45,600 bases of DNA from JASEHD01 sp964471945 (GTDB lineage: Bacteria > Bacteroidota > Ignavibacteria > UBA10030 > SZUA-254), in contig CAYYIJ010000009.1 of NCBI GenBank assembly GCA_964471945.1, positions 1 to 45,600 on the forward strand, given 5' to 3'. Shown one piece after another: positions 17,615 to 25,857 of the stretch (positions are counted from its first letter, which is position 1; every line of letters starts with the position of its first letter). The notes under the pieces were generated by a model. It saw nothing but the letters and a program-made list of their open reading frames with translations. It did not search any database and had not been told where the DNA came from. The position numbers were made by a program, and so were the translations under genes.

Positions 17615-19372
17615 TTATTGTAACGCTTTCAAAACAACCAACGTAATATCATCGGATTGAACGGTGTTCCGACTGTATTCTTTTACATCTTCGACGATTT
17701 TAAAAAGAATTGTATCTGCTGATTCTTTAGAATTCATCCTAATAACCCCCTCCAGTCTATCTTCACCCATTTCTTCTCCCTTCGAGTTCATTGCTTCACT
17801 TACACCATCAGTATAAAAAACAAGCACATCGTCTGTATTGAATGTGATCTCTCCTTCTTGATAAGGAATAGCGGCTTTCATAATTCCTAGAATCATACCG
17901 CCTTTATCTAACCTTTCGATCGAATTATCGGCTCGGAGTAAAATCGGTTGATTATGTCCCGCGTTTACATATTTGAATGTTCGTGATTCAACATGCAGTA
18001 TCCCCCAAAAGAATGTGATAAAACGACCAAAGCCAGTGTTTTCACAGATAAGATCATTCACCCGATTTGTTAATTCGCCAAGAGATAATCCTAATGGTAC
18101 AAGTGCTCGGATTGTTGCTTGTAAATTTGCCATCAAGAGTGAAGCAGGTGTTCCTTTACCGGAAACATCACCAATAGCTATTACATAATGTTGGTAACTT
18201 AATGTGATAATGTCATAATAATCACCTCCAACTTGTTTCGAAGAAATATTCGTAGCTGCAATATCGAAATTGGGTATAGTCGGCAGTTTTACAGGAAGAA
18301 GTCCTTTTTGAATTTCTTTAGCGATTAGCAGCTCATCCTCGAGACGTTGTTTTTCTATTGCTTCACGGAAGAGTCTAGCGTTTTCTAATGAAATTACAGC
18401 AAGGTTACCGAGAGAGCTGAGAAATTCGAGATCTTTTTTTGAATAAGATTCGCCGTTTAACTTCTCACCGAGTGCAAGAATACCTTTGGTTTGATTCTGA
18501 AGCTGTAATGGAACAAGCACCTGAATTCCAATTTCCATCAATTGATTTTGCATTTCTTGATCTGCTTTACGTTTTAAATTTCCGATCAAGATCGGTGATT
18601 TAACTGAAGGAAAATATGTACACAGCTTCCGATCAAATTCTTTGTCGAGTCGGGAAGATATAACATCCATCTCTCCGCCCTGTCCGCCTGAGGTGGAGAG
18701 ACAGAGAACATAACGATTAACCCCAATCTGTCCCATCACTGAAAATAGTAATACTTTCACCAATCGCTCAGCGTCAAGCACACCATTGAATTCTTTACCA
18801 AGCTCGAATAATGTTTCAAGCTCCTGGATTTTTTTATCGAGCTGCCTGTTGGTTATTGCTAATTCATTTATGTATAAACCTTTATCGATGGCTGCCGCTG
18901 CTATATTTGCGATAGATTTGAGATAAGCCATCGTTTGCCTAATGAGTTTCTTCCTTTGTTTATCTGGAGAAAAACCTGCTATGCCAACAATACGATCCCG
19001 CGTGATAAGCGGAAGAAGAAAATCAACTTCATATAATTTAAATATTTTGAGCCATGGATTTTTTCTAATGTTTTCCCGTTCGATGTTTATCAGACGTTTA
19101 GGAATCTTTACTATTTTAATTTCAGAATTTATAAGGTCTGATGGAAGGCCTTTTACACATTCAATACAAAATATTCCTGGTTTTCGCTCTAACAACACTA
19201 TCCCTCTCGACGATAATAATTTACCCATTAACGTCAATAGAAAATGGTTAAAGATAAATTTTAAGTCGAGTGAAGCATTCACAACTGTACTAAATTCGAA
19301 CAGGGATTGCATATCGAATAAATTTTCAAGTGCAGAATGTTTCTTATCGGACGTTGACCTGAGGGCTGCCAT
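17615..19372 (-). CDS. GAF-GAF-SpoIIE serine phosphatase (RsbU-like, cytoplasmic)
   Basis: A 585-aa PP2C-family phosphatase expected to dephosphorylate a STAS antagonist. Two GAF-like sensor modules cover about residues 20-165 and 190-335 and are joined by a coiled-coil-like stretch (NRQLDKKIQELETLFELG). A linker helix LLIAKEIQKGLLP leads into the SpoIIE domain (about 365-585) with metal motifs VGGDYYD, GDVSGKG, FYTDGVSEA and QSDDITLVVL. The ATG abuts the stop of the kinase gene (TAAATG). The second GAF contains a short Gly-rich loop, STSGGQGG, encoded by a REP-like palindrome (18671-18700). Confidence 0.92.
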   Translation of the reverse strand: MAALRSTSDKKHSALENLFDMQSLFEFSTVVNASLDLKFIFNHFLLTLMGKLLSSRGIVLLERKPGIFCIECVKGLPSDLINSEIKIVKIPKRLINIERENIRKNPWLKIFKLYEVDFLLPLITRDRIVGIAGFSPDKQRKKLIRQTMAYLKSIANIAAAAIDKGLYINELAITNRQLDKKIQELETLFELGKEFNGVLDAERLVKVLLFSVMGQIGVNRYVLCLSTSGGQGGEMDVISSRLDKEFDRKLCTYFPSVKSPILIGNLKRKADQEMQNQLMEIGIQVLVPLQLQNQTKGILALGEKLNGESYSKKDLEFLSSLGNLAVISLENARLFREAIEKQRLEDELLIAKEIQKGLLPVKLPTIPNFDIAATNISSKQVGGDYYDIITLSYQHYVIAIGDVSGKGTPASLLMANLQATIRALVPLGLSLGELTNRVNDLICENTGFGRFITFFWGILHVESRTFKYVNAGHNQPILLRADNSIERLDKGGMILGIMKAAIPYQEGEITFNTDDVLVFYTDGVSEAMNSKGEEMGEDRLEGVIRMNSKESADTILFKIVEDVKEYSRNTVQSDDITLVVLKALQ

Positions 19373-19801
19373 TTATTTTTTACTAACCTGCAGTTTTTTT
19401 AAGAGATGCACCTCACATTTATTATCGGGTAACATCTTATACTCCACTTTATCCATCAGTAGCCGCATTAGATGGATCCCTAAACCGCCCCTTCGGGGAT
19501 GCTCAATATAATCTTTCAAATCAGGTGATTTAACAAGTTTAGGATCAAATAATTTACCTTGATGTCGAAGAACTACTTCAAAGACCTCTTTATTAGTTAC
19601 TATCTTAATATCAATAGTATACAGAGGCGAATAATCATAAGCATGTTTGATAATATTTGTACATGCTTCATCGACAGCGAGAGCTATTTTACCTATAGAT
19701 TCCTCATCGAAACCGAATTTCTTAGCTGCATCGGAGACAAATTCCCTGACGTAATTTAGTCTCTCGGTTTTACTTTCAATCCTTAAATTAAGCGTGTTCA
19801 T
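19373..19801 (-). CDS. RsbW/SpoIIAB-like HATPase serine kinase with altered G1 box
   Basis: A 142-aa GHKL-fold protein, the usual kinase of partner-switching systems. It would phosphorylate the STAS protein and bind a sigma factor or another target. The N box is clear (LAVDEACTNIIKHAY) and so is G2 (RRGGLGIHLM). The G1 box reads LRHQGKLFDP; the Asp that normally contacts adenine is His here (codon CAT, one base from GAT). Nucleotide binding may be weakened. No sigma-factor gene is in the window. It sits between STAS (18-nt gap) and the cytoplasmic SpoIIE gene (0-nt gap). Confidence 0.9.
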   Translation of the reverse strand: MNTLNLRIESKTERLNYVREFVSDAAKKFGFDEESIGKIALAVDEACTNIIKHAYDYSPLYTIDIKIVTNKEVFEVVLRHQGKLFDPKLVKSPDLKDYIEHPRRGGLGIHLMRLLMDKVEYKMLPDNKCEVHLLKKLQVSKK

Positions 19802-19819
19802 CTTGGATGAATAGAATAA

Positions 19820-20176
19820 TTAATTTTTCATTGATAAGAATTTCTTGATTGCATCAGATTCATCCTTTGTTATATCATACAAGAATGGAAAACCAAGAAT
19901 ATCGAAGACGTTGTAAACTTTGGCAGACATGTTGGATAATTTAATATCGCCATTATGTTTTCTGACATCTTCAATGTATGCCATGAATACACCAATCCCG
20001 GCACTACTAATGTAATTCAGGTCTTTGCAATTAACAACAATGTTAAACTTTTTAACCTCGATCAAGTTTTGAAATATTTTTTCTAACTCGGGTGCGGTAT
20101 GCGCATCGAGATAGCCCTTCAGATCTATAACATTGATGTTTTCGTTCTCTCGTACGTTGATTTTAAAAATGTTCAT
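19820..20176 (-). CDS. STAS-domain anti-anti-sigma factor (SpoIIAA/RsbV-like)
   Basis: A 118-aa single STAS domain. The phosphorylatable serine motif is YISSAGIGVFMAY at about residue 55, and the N-terminal beta strand reads INVIDLKGYLDAHTAPELE. The unphosphorylated form should bind the HATPase next door and free its target; SpoIIE enzymes on either side would reactivate it. I chose ATG 20176 because GTGGAG lies 9 nt upstream; an in-frame TTG at 20200 has no such site. Confidence 0.93.
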   Translation of the reverse strand: MNIFKINVRENENINVIDLKGYLDAHTAPELEKIFQNLIEVKKFNIVVNCKDLNYISSAGIGVFMAYIEDVRKHNGDIKLSNMSAKVYNVFDILGFPFLYDITKDESDAIKKFLSMKN

Positions 20177-20210
20177 TTGGATTATCTCCACTTTATTCAA
20201 ATTATTTTAG

Positions 20211-22337
20211 TTATTTATTCCATTTCAATACAACTATCGTTAGATCATCTTCAGGTGAAGCATGGTTCATATGGTTATCAACTGCCATGACAATCGAATC
20301 TCGAATATCGGTAGCCGATTTCTCAGTACATTGTATCACAACATCTTCTAATCTGTCGTAACCAAATTCTGAACCGTCATCGGGTCTTGCTTCGGTTACT
20401 CCATCAGTATAAAACACCGCAACATTTCCCTTCTCCATTTGTATGTTTTCCTGAGTTATTGTTTTTTCAAAAATTTCACAACTCCCCATTCCTAATCCTA
20501 ATCCAGTTTGTTGCACGTACGCTGCATGATGATTAGTTGCAAATAGCATCGGGCAATGTCCAGCCCGTGCTATCTTCAGCTCGCCCGTTTCTAAATTAAG
20601 AATTGCGTAGATAACACTAATGAACGACTTGCGATCAATCGTCCCAATTAATATTTTTTGTGCTTGAATCAATAATTCTTTCGGCTCCCGATAAACCTTG
20701 CTTAGCGATTGAAAAATCCCTTTCATTTCTGCCATATAAAATGCGGCTGATATCCCCTTCCCCGAAACATCGCCGACAAGTAAACCAAGATATTTATCAT
20801 CTATTAAAACAAAATCGTAGTAATCACCACCCACTTCAAACGCTGGTGTTGAGAGAGCTTCGATTTCAAGTTGAGGAAACTGAGGAACTTGTTGAGGAAG
20901 AAGTTTTTTCTGCATCTCCTGAGCTAACATCATTTCTCGCATCAATCTTTCACGTTCGATTGATTTCTCGATTAACCTCGAGTTTTTAATTGCAATTGTT
21001 GCCTGATCTGCAAAGGCGGATATCACATCAACGTCATCTTTATCAAATCCAAATTCAACATCTTTGGTTGCATAGAGTATCCCAATAACATTCTCGTGCG
21101 ACAGCAGCGGAACAACAGCCATCGAACTAATTTTATTTTCCATATCCACTAAATTCTGCGTTCGCCTATCCTCTTTTACGCTATCTATAACAATCGGTTT
21201 TCGATCATCCAGAATTTGTGTTCGTATATTTCTTCCACAAGATAAAGCAATAGACTGAACTTCTTGATGAGAAATATTTTTTAAAGCGACAACGGTTATA
21301 TCCGAATTATCATCAATTATTGACATCCTCCTGGTAGCAATTTTCCCGGTTTTTTGTTCCGGGATGATTTCAAGCCAGGCACTTCTTGCCTCACATACTT
21401 CAAGTGTCATTGTTGTAACCGAATCAACTAACTCATTAAAATCAAATACCCGAGTTACCAAACGGCTCAAATTATGAAGCGAAGAAATCTCACTAAGCTT
21501 CCGCTCAAATGCCTCAGCAGTAGGTAGATGAAAAAGTGTGCTAATGAATGTCATACCAAAATAAATTGTCGCAAATAGACTAACATTCCAAACGAATGCG
21601 TGCAATGGTGCCGAATAAAACAAAATTGAGTTACCTACTATCGTTCCCTCCTTTGCGGTAATGATATCAAAGCCAATAAAGATACAGAACAATAAAAATC
21701 CGAAAATAATATTTAAAATCTTTTCACGTTTTGATAAATAAACTATCCATGAAACACGGAACGAATTCATCAACATCGCTATTACTGTAACAATAAAAAG
21801 AATTGTCATCTCGATACTTGGTTCCAACGGTCGATAAACGAGAGTCAGCATAGACATACTGATAATAAAAACAATAAGGATAATGAAGTTTCGTTTTGTG
21901 CCTTTCCGACGCTTGGAAAAGATAATATCCCGCAGCACTAACAAAACAATGAGCATCGTAAAACTAAGAACGATCCCATAAACATTCGACCAAACGATTG
22001 AATCGAATCCGAGTGGAATAAGAAGAAAATTTTTGATCTCGAATCCGCTGGGTGAAATAAAAAACAATAAAACCGAAGTAATGCCAATTACCAAAGTCAG
22101 AACCAGGGCAAAACCGAGTTTTTTAGCCGGAGCTTGATCTCTTTTCCAAATCGATTCTACTAAAAAATAAAAAATAAGAAAAGCGATTAGAATTATAATG
22201 TCACGCAGTAATAATATCCACCCTAGATTAATGTCAACACTACGGCGAATAACATCTGTTATAAATATTATAAACAGGAGCCCGCCGCCTATAGTCATCA
22301 GGAGTACTTTACTAAATTTTTTCCCTATTGATGTCAC
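20211..22337 (-). CDS. Membrane GAF-SpoIIE serine phosphatase (RsbU-like)
   Basis: A 708-aa signal-input phosphatase. The first about 275 residues are strongly hydrophobic and hold roughly eight transmembrane helices (for example IVLSFTMLIVLLVL). A GAF domain covers about 295-445. A helix (MLAQEMQKKLLPQ) leads into the SpoIIE/PP2C domain at about 475-708 with VGGDYYDF, GDVSGKG, FYTDGVTEA and EDDLTIVVL. The start codon appears to be GTG at 22337, 17 nt after the MATE gene ends. Together with the cytoplasmic SpoIIE it gives the module a membrane and a cytoplasmic input. Confidence 0.92.
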   Translation of the reverse strand: MTSIGKKFSKVLLMTIGGGLLFIIFITDVIRRSVDINLGWILLLRDIIILIAFLIFYFLVESIWKRDQAPAKKLGFALVLTLVIGITSVLLFFISPSGFEIKNFLLIPLGFDSIVWSNVYGIVLSFTMLIVLLVLRDIIFSKRRKGTKRNFIILIVFIISMSMLTLVYRPLEPSIEMTILFIVTVIAMLMNSFRVSWIVYLSKREKILNIIFGFLLFCIFIGFDIITAKEGTIVGNSILFYSAPLHAFVWNVSLFATIYFGMTFISTLFHLPTAEAFERKLSEISSLHNLSRLVTRVFDFNELVDSVTTMTLEVCEARSAWLEIIPEQKTGKIATRRMSIIDDNSDITVVALKNISHQEVQSIALSCGRNIRTQILDDRKPIVIDSVKEDRRTQNLVDMENKISSMAVVPLLSHENVIGILYATKDVEFGFDKDDVDVISAFADQATIAIKNSRLIEKSIERERLMREMMLAQEMQKKLLPQQVPQFPQLEIEALSTPAFEVGGDYYDFVLIDDKYLGLLVGDVSGKGISAAFYMAEMKGIFQSLSKVYREPKELLIQAQKILIGTIDRKSFISVIYAILNLETGELKIARAGHCPMLFATNHHAAYVQQTGLGLGMGSCEIFEKTITQENIQMEKGNVAVFYTDGVTEARPDDGSEFGYDRLEDVVIQCTEKSATDIRDSIVMAVDNHMNHASPEDDLTIVVLKWNK

Positions 22338-22354
22338 AATTTATTCTTCAGAAT

Positions 22355-23704
22355 TTAGAGTTTATTTCTTAACCATCCCTTCGAGCGAAAACGAATTAAG
22401 ATCATCGCCGTAAAAGAAAAAATATAAATCGGTAGTGCTAACCAAGCACCGATTATTCCTCCTTTAAAACTTACACCAAAGATATAAGTCAATGGAAGAA
22501 AAATAATCCAATGTGTCAATATTTCGACGAACATTACATAAACAGTCGCGCCACCGGCTTGTAATGCATTGGCAAAAATAATCCCAGAACCGTAAAATAT
22601 TTGTGCAACGCCAGCTATTTGAAGTATTGGTTTTGCAGATGCAATAACAGCTTGTTCATTTGTTAATATAGCAAGAACAGTGTTTGGGAAAAAAACAAAA
22701 AGGACACCGATGAAACTTGTAAAAATAGTTCCGAGTTTTGCAGTTTCATATCCATAAGCATGAGCAAGTCTTTCACTACCTTTTCCAATTGATTGCCCAA
22801 CAAGTGTTTGAGCAGCCAAACCAAAACCGAAACATGGCATGAATGAAAGAAATAAAGCATTGATGACGACGTTGCTCGCCGCCTGCTCGATAGTGCCTAT
22901 AACACCCGTAATTGCGATAAAAACTAAGAAACCTAATAAAATTAAAATATTTTGAAGCGAAACGGGCGCTGATATCTTTATTATTTGAGAAATAACATCT
23001 TTCGAGAATCGGAAATGTGAATAATACTGATATTGTTTTCGATATACGCTAAGAAAAGTTACACTAAAGAAAAATAACCATCCCAATATCATGCTTAATG
23101 TATAACCAATTCCGGCTCCGGCAAGCTCCATTTTTGGAAATCCTAACGCTCCAAAAATAAATAAATAATTAAAAATGATATTAAAAATATTTATTAAAAT
23201 GGCAGAGATCAAAAATATTTTATTATGCCCAATCCCGAAAAAGAAACCACGATAAGAAACAATCATCAAAAAAAAAGGAAGACCAACAAACTGGTACTGC
23301 ATATATTTTGCTCCAGCGATTGTAACATCGTTATTTGCTGAAAAAAAATCTATGATGTTGTAGGATGTTAGGTAACCAATTACTCCGAAGATGCATCCCA
23401 ATATCAATGCTGCCATAAGAGAGTTTCTTAATGCTTCTCCGATTCCGTTAGAATCATTCTGCCCTTGTCGTCGGGCTATAAGAACATGAGTTCCGGTACT
23501 TAAACTCGAAAAGAAACTGGTAATAGCAAGTGTTCCAAGGAATCCCAAACCCATAGCGGCGAGCTGGATATGAGTATTTTCTAATCTTCCAACCATTGAA
23601 GTGTTCACTAATGTAACGATCATTTGAGAAGAAAGTCCCGCTATGGCTGGGATCGCTAATTTGATGATGCGCTCGGAAAGATTTTTATTGATGCCAAAAT
23701 TCAT
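22355..23704 (-). CDS. MATE-family multidrug/toxic compound exporter
   Basis: A 449-aa inner-membrane cation-coupled antiporter. It has twelve predicted helices in two MatE halves (about 15-180 and 240-410). The family-like start reads IKLAIPAIAGLSSQMIVTLVNTSMVG, interrupted here for length, with STGTHVLIARRQGQ in the first half and AAQTLVGQSIGKG in the second. It is upstream of, and reads in the same direction as, the partner-switching genes, with a 17-nt gap, so it may share their transcript. The exported substrate is unknown. Confidence 0.92.
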   Translation of the reverse strand: MNFGINKNLSERIIKLAIPAIAGLSSQMIVTLVNTSMVGRLENTHIQLAAMGLGFLGTLAITSFFSSLSTGTHVLIARRQGQNDSNGIGEALRNSLMAALILGCIFGVIGYLTSYNIIDFFSANNDVTIAGAKYMQYQFVGLPFFLMIVSYRGFFFGIGHNKIFLISAILINIFNIIFNYLFIFGALGFPKMELAGAGIGYTLSMILGWLFFFSVTFLSVYRKQYQYYSHFRFSKDVISQIIKISAPVSLQNILILLGFLVFIAITGVIGTIEQAASNVVINALFLSFMPCFGFGLAAQTLVGQSIGKGSERLAHAYGYETAKLGTIFTSFIGVLFVFFPNTVLAILTNEQAVIASAKPILQIAGVAQIFYGSGIIFANALQAGGATVYVMFVEILTHWIIFLPLTYIFGVSFKGGIIGAWLALPIYIFSFTAMILIRFRSKGWLRNKL

Positions 23705-23746
23705 CGTAGACTAAATTAATGATTTTAGTATTTAATCACAACAATA

Positions 23747-23778
23747 AAAAACCCATTCTTCAAAAAAGATGGGTTTTT
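23747..23778 (-). terminator. Intrinsic terminator after TPR gene
   Basis: A 10-bp stem AAAAACCCAT (23747-23756) with ATGGGTTTTT (23769-23778) and a T-run on the minus strand. It lies 26 nt after the stop of the TPR gene and before the MATE gene, so the MATE/partner-switching group starts a new transcription unit. Confidence 0.9.
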
Positions 23779-23803
23779 ACTTTTTTATTTAAAAAGTATT
23801 GAT

Positions 23804-24508
23804 TTAACTAGAGAATTGTGCAATAAATCTATCAATATCGCGTGCCGCTGTTGACTTTGGAAAATCTTTCTTAATTCGTTTTAAAAGAGAAATTGCTTTC
23901 TCTTTATTTCCTGAAATTCCGTAACATCGAGCAGCATTCATTAAATGATCGGGTTCAGCGTTATTATCGGTTACACTTCTTGCTGCCTTTTCGTAAAATG
24001 AGGCAGCTTGTGCAAAATCATTTTTAGCTTCAAAACAAGTTCCCATACCCGCGAGGGCAGACGCTGATAGGATATCATTGTCTCCATCATAATTCTTAAA
24101 ATGCTTTAAAGCTTCATCGTAATTTCCTATGTTCAGGTAAGCATTGGCAAGATAAAACCTTGCGATTTCTCCAGATGCGGAACTGCCGTAATTATCAACT
24201 ATCGCCCTAAGACCCATTATACCTCGCTCAGGTTGTCCATCTATAGCTATCTGAAATTGGCGATGATCAGATGAACCCGCATCATAAATACTGAATATTT
24301 TACCAAGTTCAGTTGCGGCTTTCTCATTGTTCGCACGCTTGTTGTTCGTATAGATAACGATTGCAATAACGATCACAATAATCCCGGTCATTGCATAATT
24401 TATATATTTCTTATTTTCGTAATAAATTGATGTCAGCTTCGCGTAAGAAGAAATTAACGTATCTTGTTTCATTTCTTTCTTTGTTATCTTCTTTTTTGGT
24501 TTAAGCAT
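23804..24508 (-). CDS. TPR-repeat protein with single N-terminal membrane anchor
   Basis: A 234-aa protein. A Lys-rich cytoplasmic N-terminus (residues 1-38) is followed by one transmembrane helix at about 39-57 (TGIIVIVIAIVIY), and the rest is tetratricopeptide-like. Repeats are seen at about 115-145 (FYLANAYLNIGNYDEALKHF), 150-180 (GMGTCFEAKNDFAQAASFYE) and 187-218. The layout is like YfgM/TPR_21-type envelope proteins that assist secretion or outer-membrane assembly. The exact role is not shown. It has its own downstream terminator and lies next to tRNA-Arg. Confidence 0.8.
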   Translation of the reverse strand: MLKPKKKITKKEMKQDTLISSYAKLTSIYYENKKYINYAMTGIIVIVIAIVIYTNNKRANNEKAATELGKIFSIYDAGSSDHRQFQIAIDGQPERGIMGLRAIVDNYGSSASGEIARFYLANAYLNIGNYDEALKHFKNYDGDNDILSASALAGMGTCFEAKNDFAQAASFYEKAARSVTDNNAEPDHLMNAARCYGISGNKEKAISLLKRIKKDFPKSTAARDIDRFIAQFSS

Positions 24509-24570
24509 AAATGATATTCCTAAAATAATTTTGAAAATGAATTCTTTTCAATTCGATAAATAATTGGAAG

Positions 24571-24644
24571 TACGCCCGGCGCGACTCGAACGCACGACCT
24601 ACAGCTCCGGAGGCTGTCGCTCTATCCATCTGAGCTACGGGCGC
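24571..24644 (-). tRNA. tRNA-Arg (anticodon CCG)
   Basis: A cloverleaf can be folded by eye on the minus strand. The acceptor GCGCCCG pairs with CGGGCGT (a G-U at the first pair). The D arm is GCTC..GAGC, the anticodon stem ACAGC/GCTGT has loop CTCCGGA (anticodon CCG), and the T arm has TTCGAGT. No CCA is encoded, so it must be added. The 5' half is almost the same as E. coli tRNA-Arg(CCG). It is a frequent kind of integration site and lies at the edge of the accessory region. Confidence 0.95.
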
Positions 24645-24781
24645 AAATTATTTTAACGAGCGTAAATCAAAAATCATTATAAATGTAGTAATTTTTCTCT
24701 TGAGTTACAAAAAACAGTTTCTTTCCCTAGTATGTTTCTATTCCTTCCAGTACCAATTCCACAAGATCTTTCACCCGAATT

Positions 24782-25051
24782 TATTGGAAAACTCTTCATG
24801 CAAAATGGTCATGCAATGCACGTAAAATCGACGATTTTGTTTACTGTACATTCTCAGGTGTGGTTTATGACCATTGGATTCCAAACTTCAAGGCATTTAA
24901 GGACAGTAACACTGAAATTTGTACTGTAGGTGGATCAACCTGCGATAGTTTCGATAAAATCACACTTGCAGTCGAGCTACCCGCTAATTTAGAAGTCGGA
25001 GATTATTTACTTACTGAAGTAGTTCACAAGAATTTGAATCCTTCAGCTTAA
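24782..25051 (+). pseudogene. Remnant of ornithine/lysine/diaminopimelate decarboxylase-family gene (C-terminal part)
   Basis: A reading frame on the plus strand gives KIDDFVYCTFSGVVYDHW, then EICTVGGSTCDSFDKIT and LPANLEVGDYLL. These match the C-terminal beta-barrel domain of group IV PLP-dependent decarboxylases: the D-x-VY-x-x-FSG strand, the GPTCDS-x-D catalytic Cys/Asp loop and the LP-x-LEVGD strand. The N-terminal PLP barrel is absent: only about 140 nt separate the fragment from the tRNA gene. The end, VVHKNLNPSA, departs from the usual GAYT tail. It is therefore a non-functional fragment in an otherwise leftward region. The 573-nt stretch 24645-25217 contains only this remnant and palindromes. 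Confidence 0.65.
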
Positions 25052-25053
25052 CT

Positions 25054-25086
25054 AACCTTGCGAAGGTTCTAAACCTTCGCAAGGTT
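25054..25086. repeat. Perfect 15-bp hairpin palindrome
   Basis: AACCTTGCGAAGGTT (25054-25068) and AACCTTCGCAAGGTT (25072-25086) are exact reverse complements with loop CTA. Each arm is also a small palindrome by itself (AACCTT/AAGGTT), so cruciform or double-hairpin forms are possible. It starts 3 nt after the end of the decarboxylase remnant. No T-run follows. Confidence 0.75.
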
Positions 25087-25136
25087 CATGCAATTGCTTC
25101 CAGCACCATAACCAATCATTAAAGCGATGTAAAGTA

Positions 25137-25207
25137 GAACGAAGTGTCACTTCGTTCAACAATATGTAGCTCGAACTTTAGTTCGAGATATGCGAAATGA
25201 ATTTCGC
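25137..25207. repeat. REP-like palindrome cluster, left copy of 43-bp repeat
   Basis: Three perfect palindromes lie in a row: GAACGAAGTG/CACTTCGTTC (25137-25157), CTCGAAC-TTTA-GTTCGAG (25170-25187) and GCGAAAT-GA-ATTTCGC (25192-25207). The segment 25165-25207 recurs at 28201-28243 in direct orientation with a single mismatch over 43 bp. The second copy abuts the RAYT gene, so these are probably the REP elements it acts on. Confidence 0.75.
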
Positions 25208-25217
25208 TTTCCAATGC

Positions 25218-25550
25218 TCATACAAAGCTTCCGAAAATGAACGCGTACCTGACTTTCGGCTCGCTTTTGAGCACCTTGCGCAGCTCCAATGTCACGCCAT
25301 CCATCTTCCTGAAGATGCTTGAAATCTCCCCGATAATGAGGGATTCGTTGTTTTTCGCAAAGAGCTTCTGCTGCCCGGTTTTCTTTTCAGTGATTAGCCC
25401 AAGCGAAAGCAGTATGTCCAGCTCCTTTTTCGTTTCCGATGGGGAAACTGCCGCCCTCCTTGCAATCTCGCGCAGGTGCAGCGGGGGGCTGAAAATTAGC
25501 AGATTGAGCAGCCGGACGGTGGTTTTTGACTTGAATAGCTTTTCCAACAT
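25218..25550 (-). pseudogene. Winged-helix protein truncated at the start of a nucleotidyltransferase domain
   Basis: A 110-aa frame. Residues about 1-75 form a winged helix (LHLREIARRAAVSPSETKKE as recognition region, LLSLGLITEKKTGQQKLF as wing). The end reads YAFIFGSFV and stops. In HTH-nucleotidyltransferase proteins that motif continues as GSFARGE with catalytic Asp pairs; here the frame ends within the motif, 10 nt before the REP cluster. It is therefore probably cut off rather than naturally short. Its G+C is clearly higher than the window average. AT-rich sequence with TTTAAATATAT about 25-30 nt before the ATG could be a leaderless archaeal-type promoter, but this is weak evidence. It might be an intact small regulator. 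Confidence 0.55.
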
Positions 25551-25638
25551 ATATACTATAAATATACAATCATATATTTAAAATTTACGTTTATCCGGAT
25601 GTCTTTCTGCCAGAGGTTCCGGTACTACGCAAAATGAG

Positions 25639-25836
25639 TTAGCTGTCCTGCTTTTCGCCAGGCTTGACGACCTTTACATTGACTTTCTCCACGCCTTCGG
25701 TGCTTATTTTGAGAATGGTGGCAGTGTCGGCATTGCCTGCATCGACTTTCTGCTCCTTCCCCCTGTCCAGGTTCTCAAGCGCCTTTTGCTTGCCCATGCC
25801 CTTTATCTTGCTCGTGGTGGGCCTCCTGTTCACCAT
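25639..25836 (-). CDS. Hypothetical 65-aa basic protein
   Basis: I recognise no family. The protein is rich in Lys, Asp and Glu, begins MVNRRPTTSKIKGMGKQKAL and ends in a polar tail (KPGEKQDS). The second half (TILKISTEGVEKVNVKVV) could form two beta strands. It begins 21 nt after the stop of the 200-aa gene, on the same strand, and its G+C is about half, unlike the rest of the window. Support is only position, start codon and non-random composition. Confidence 0.4.
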   Translation of the reverse strand: MVNRRPTTSKIKGMGKQKALENLDRGKEQKVDAGNADTATILKISTEGVEKVNVKVVKPGEKQDS

Positions 25837-25857
25837 ATCGTCAGTGTAAGTAGCGAC

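Noticed and set aside
24732..24929. 65-aa plus-strand ORF near tRNA-Arg
   Set aside because: Its frame has no recognisable content; the decarboxylase match lies in a different frame of the same stretch.
25054..25207. CRISPR array
   Set aside because: The palindromes differ from one another, spacing is irregular, there are no unique spacers of equal length, and no cas gene is in the window.
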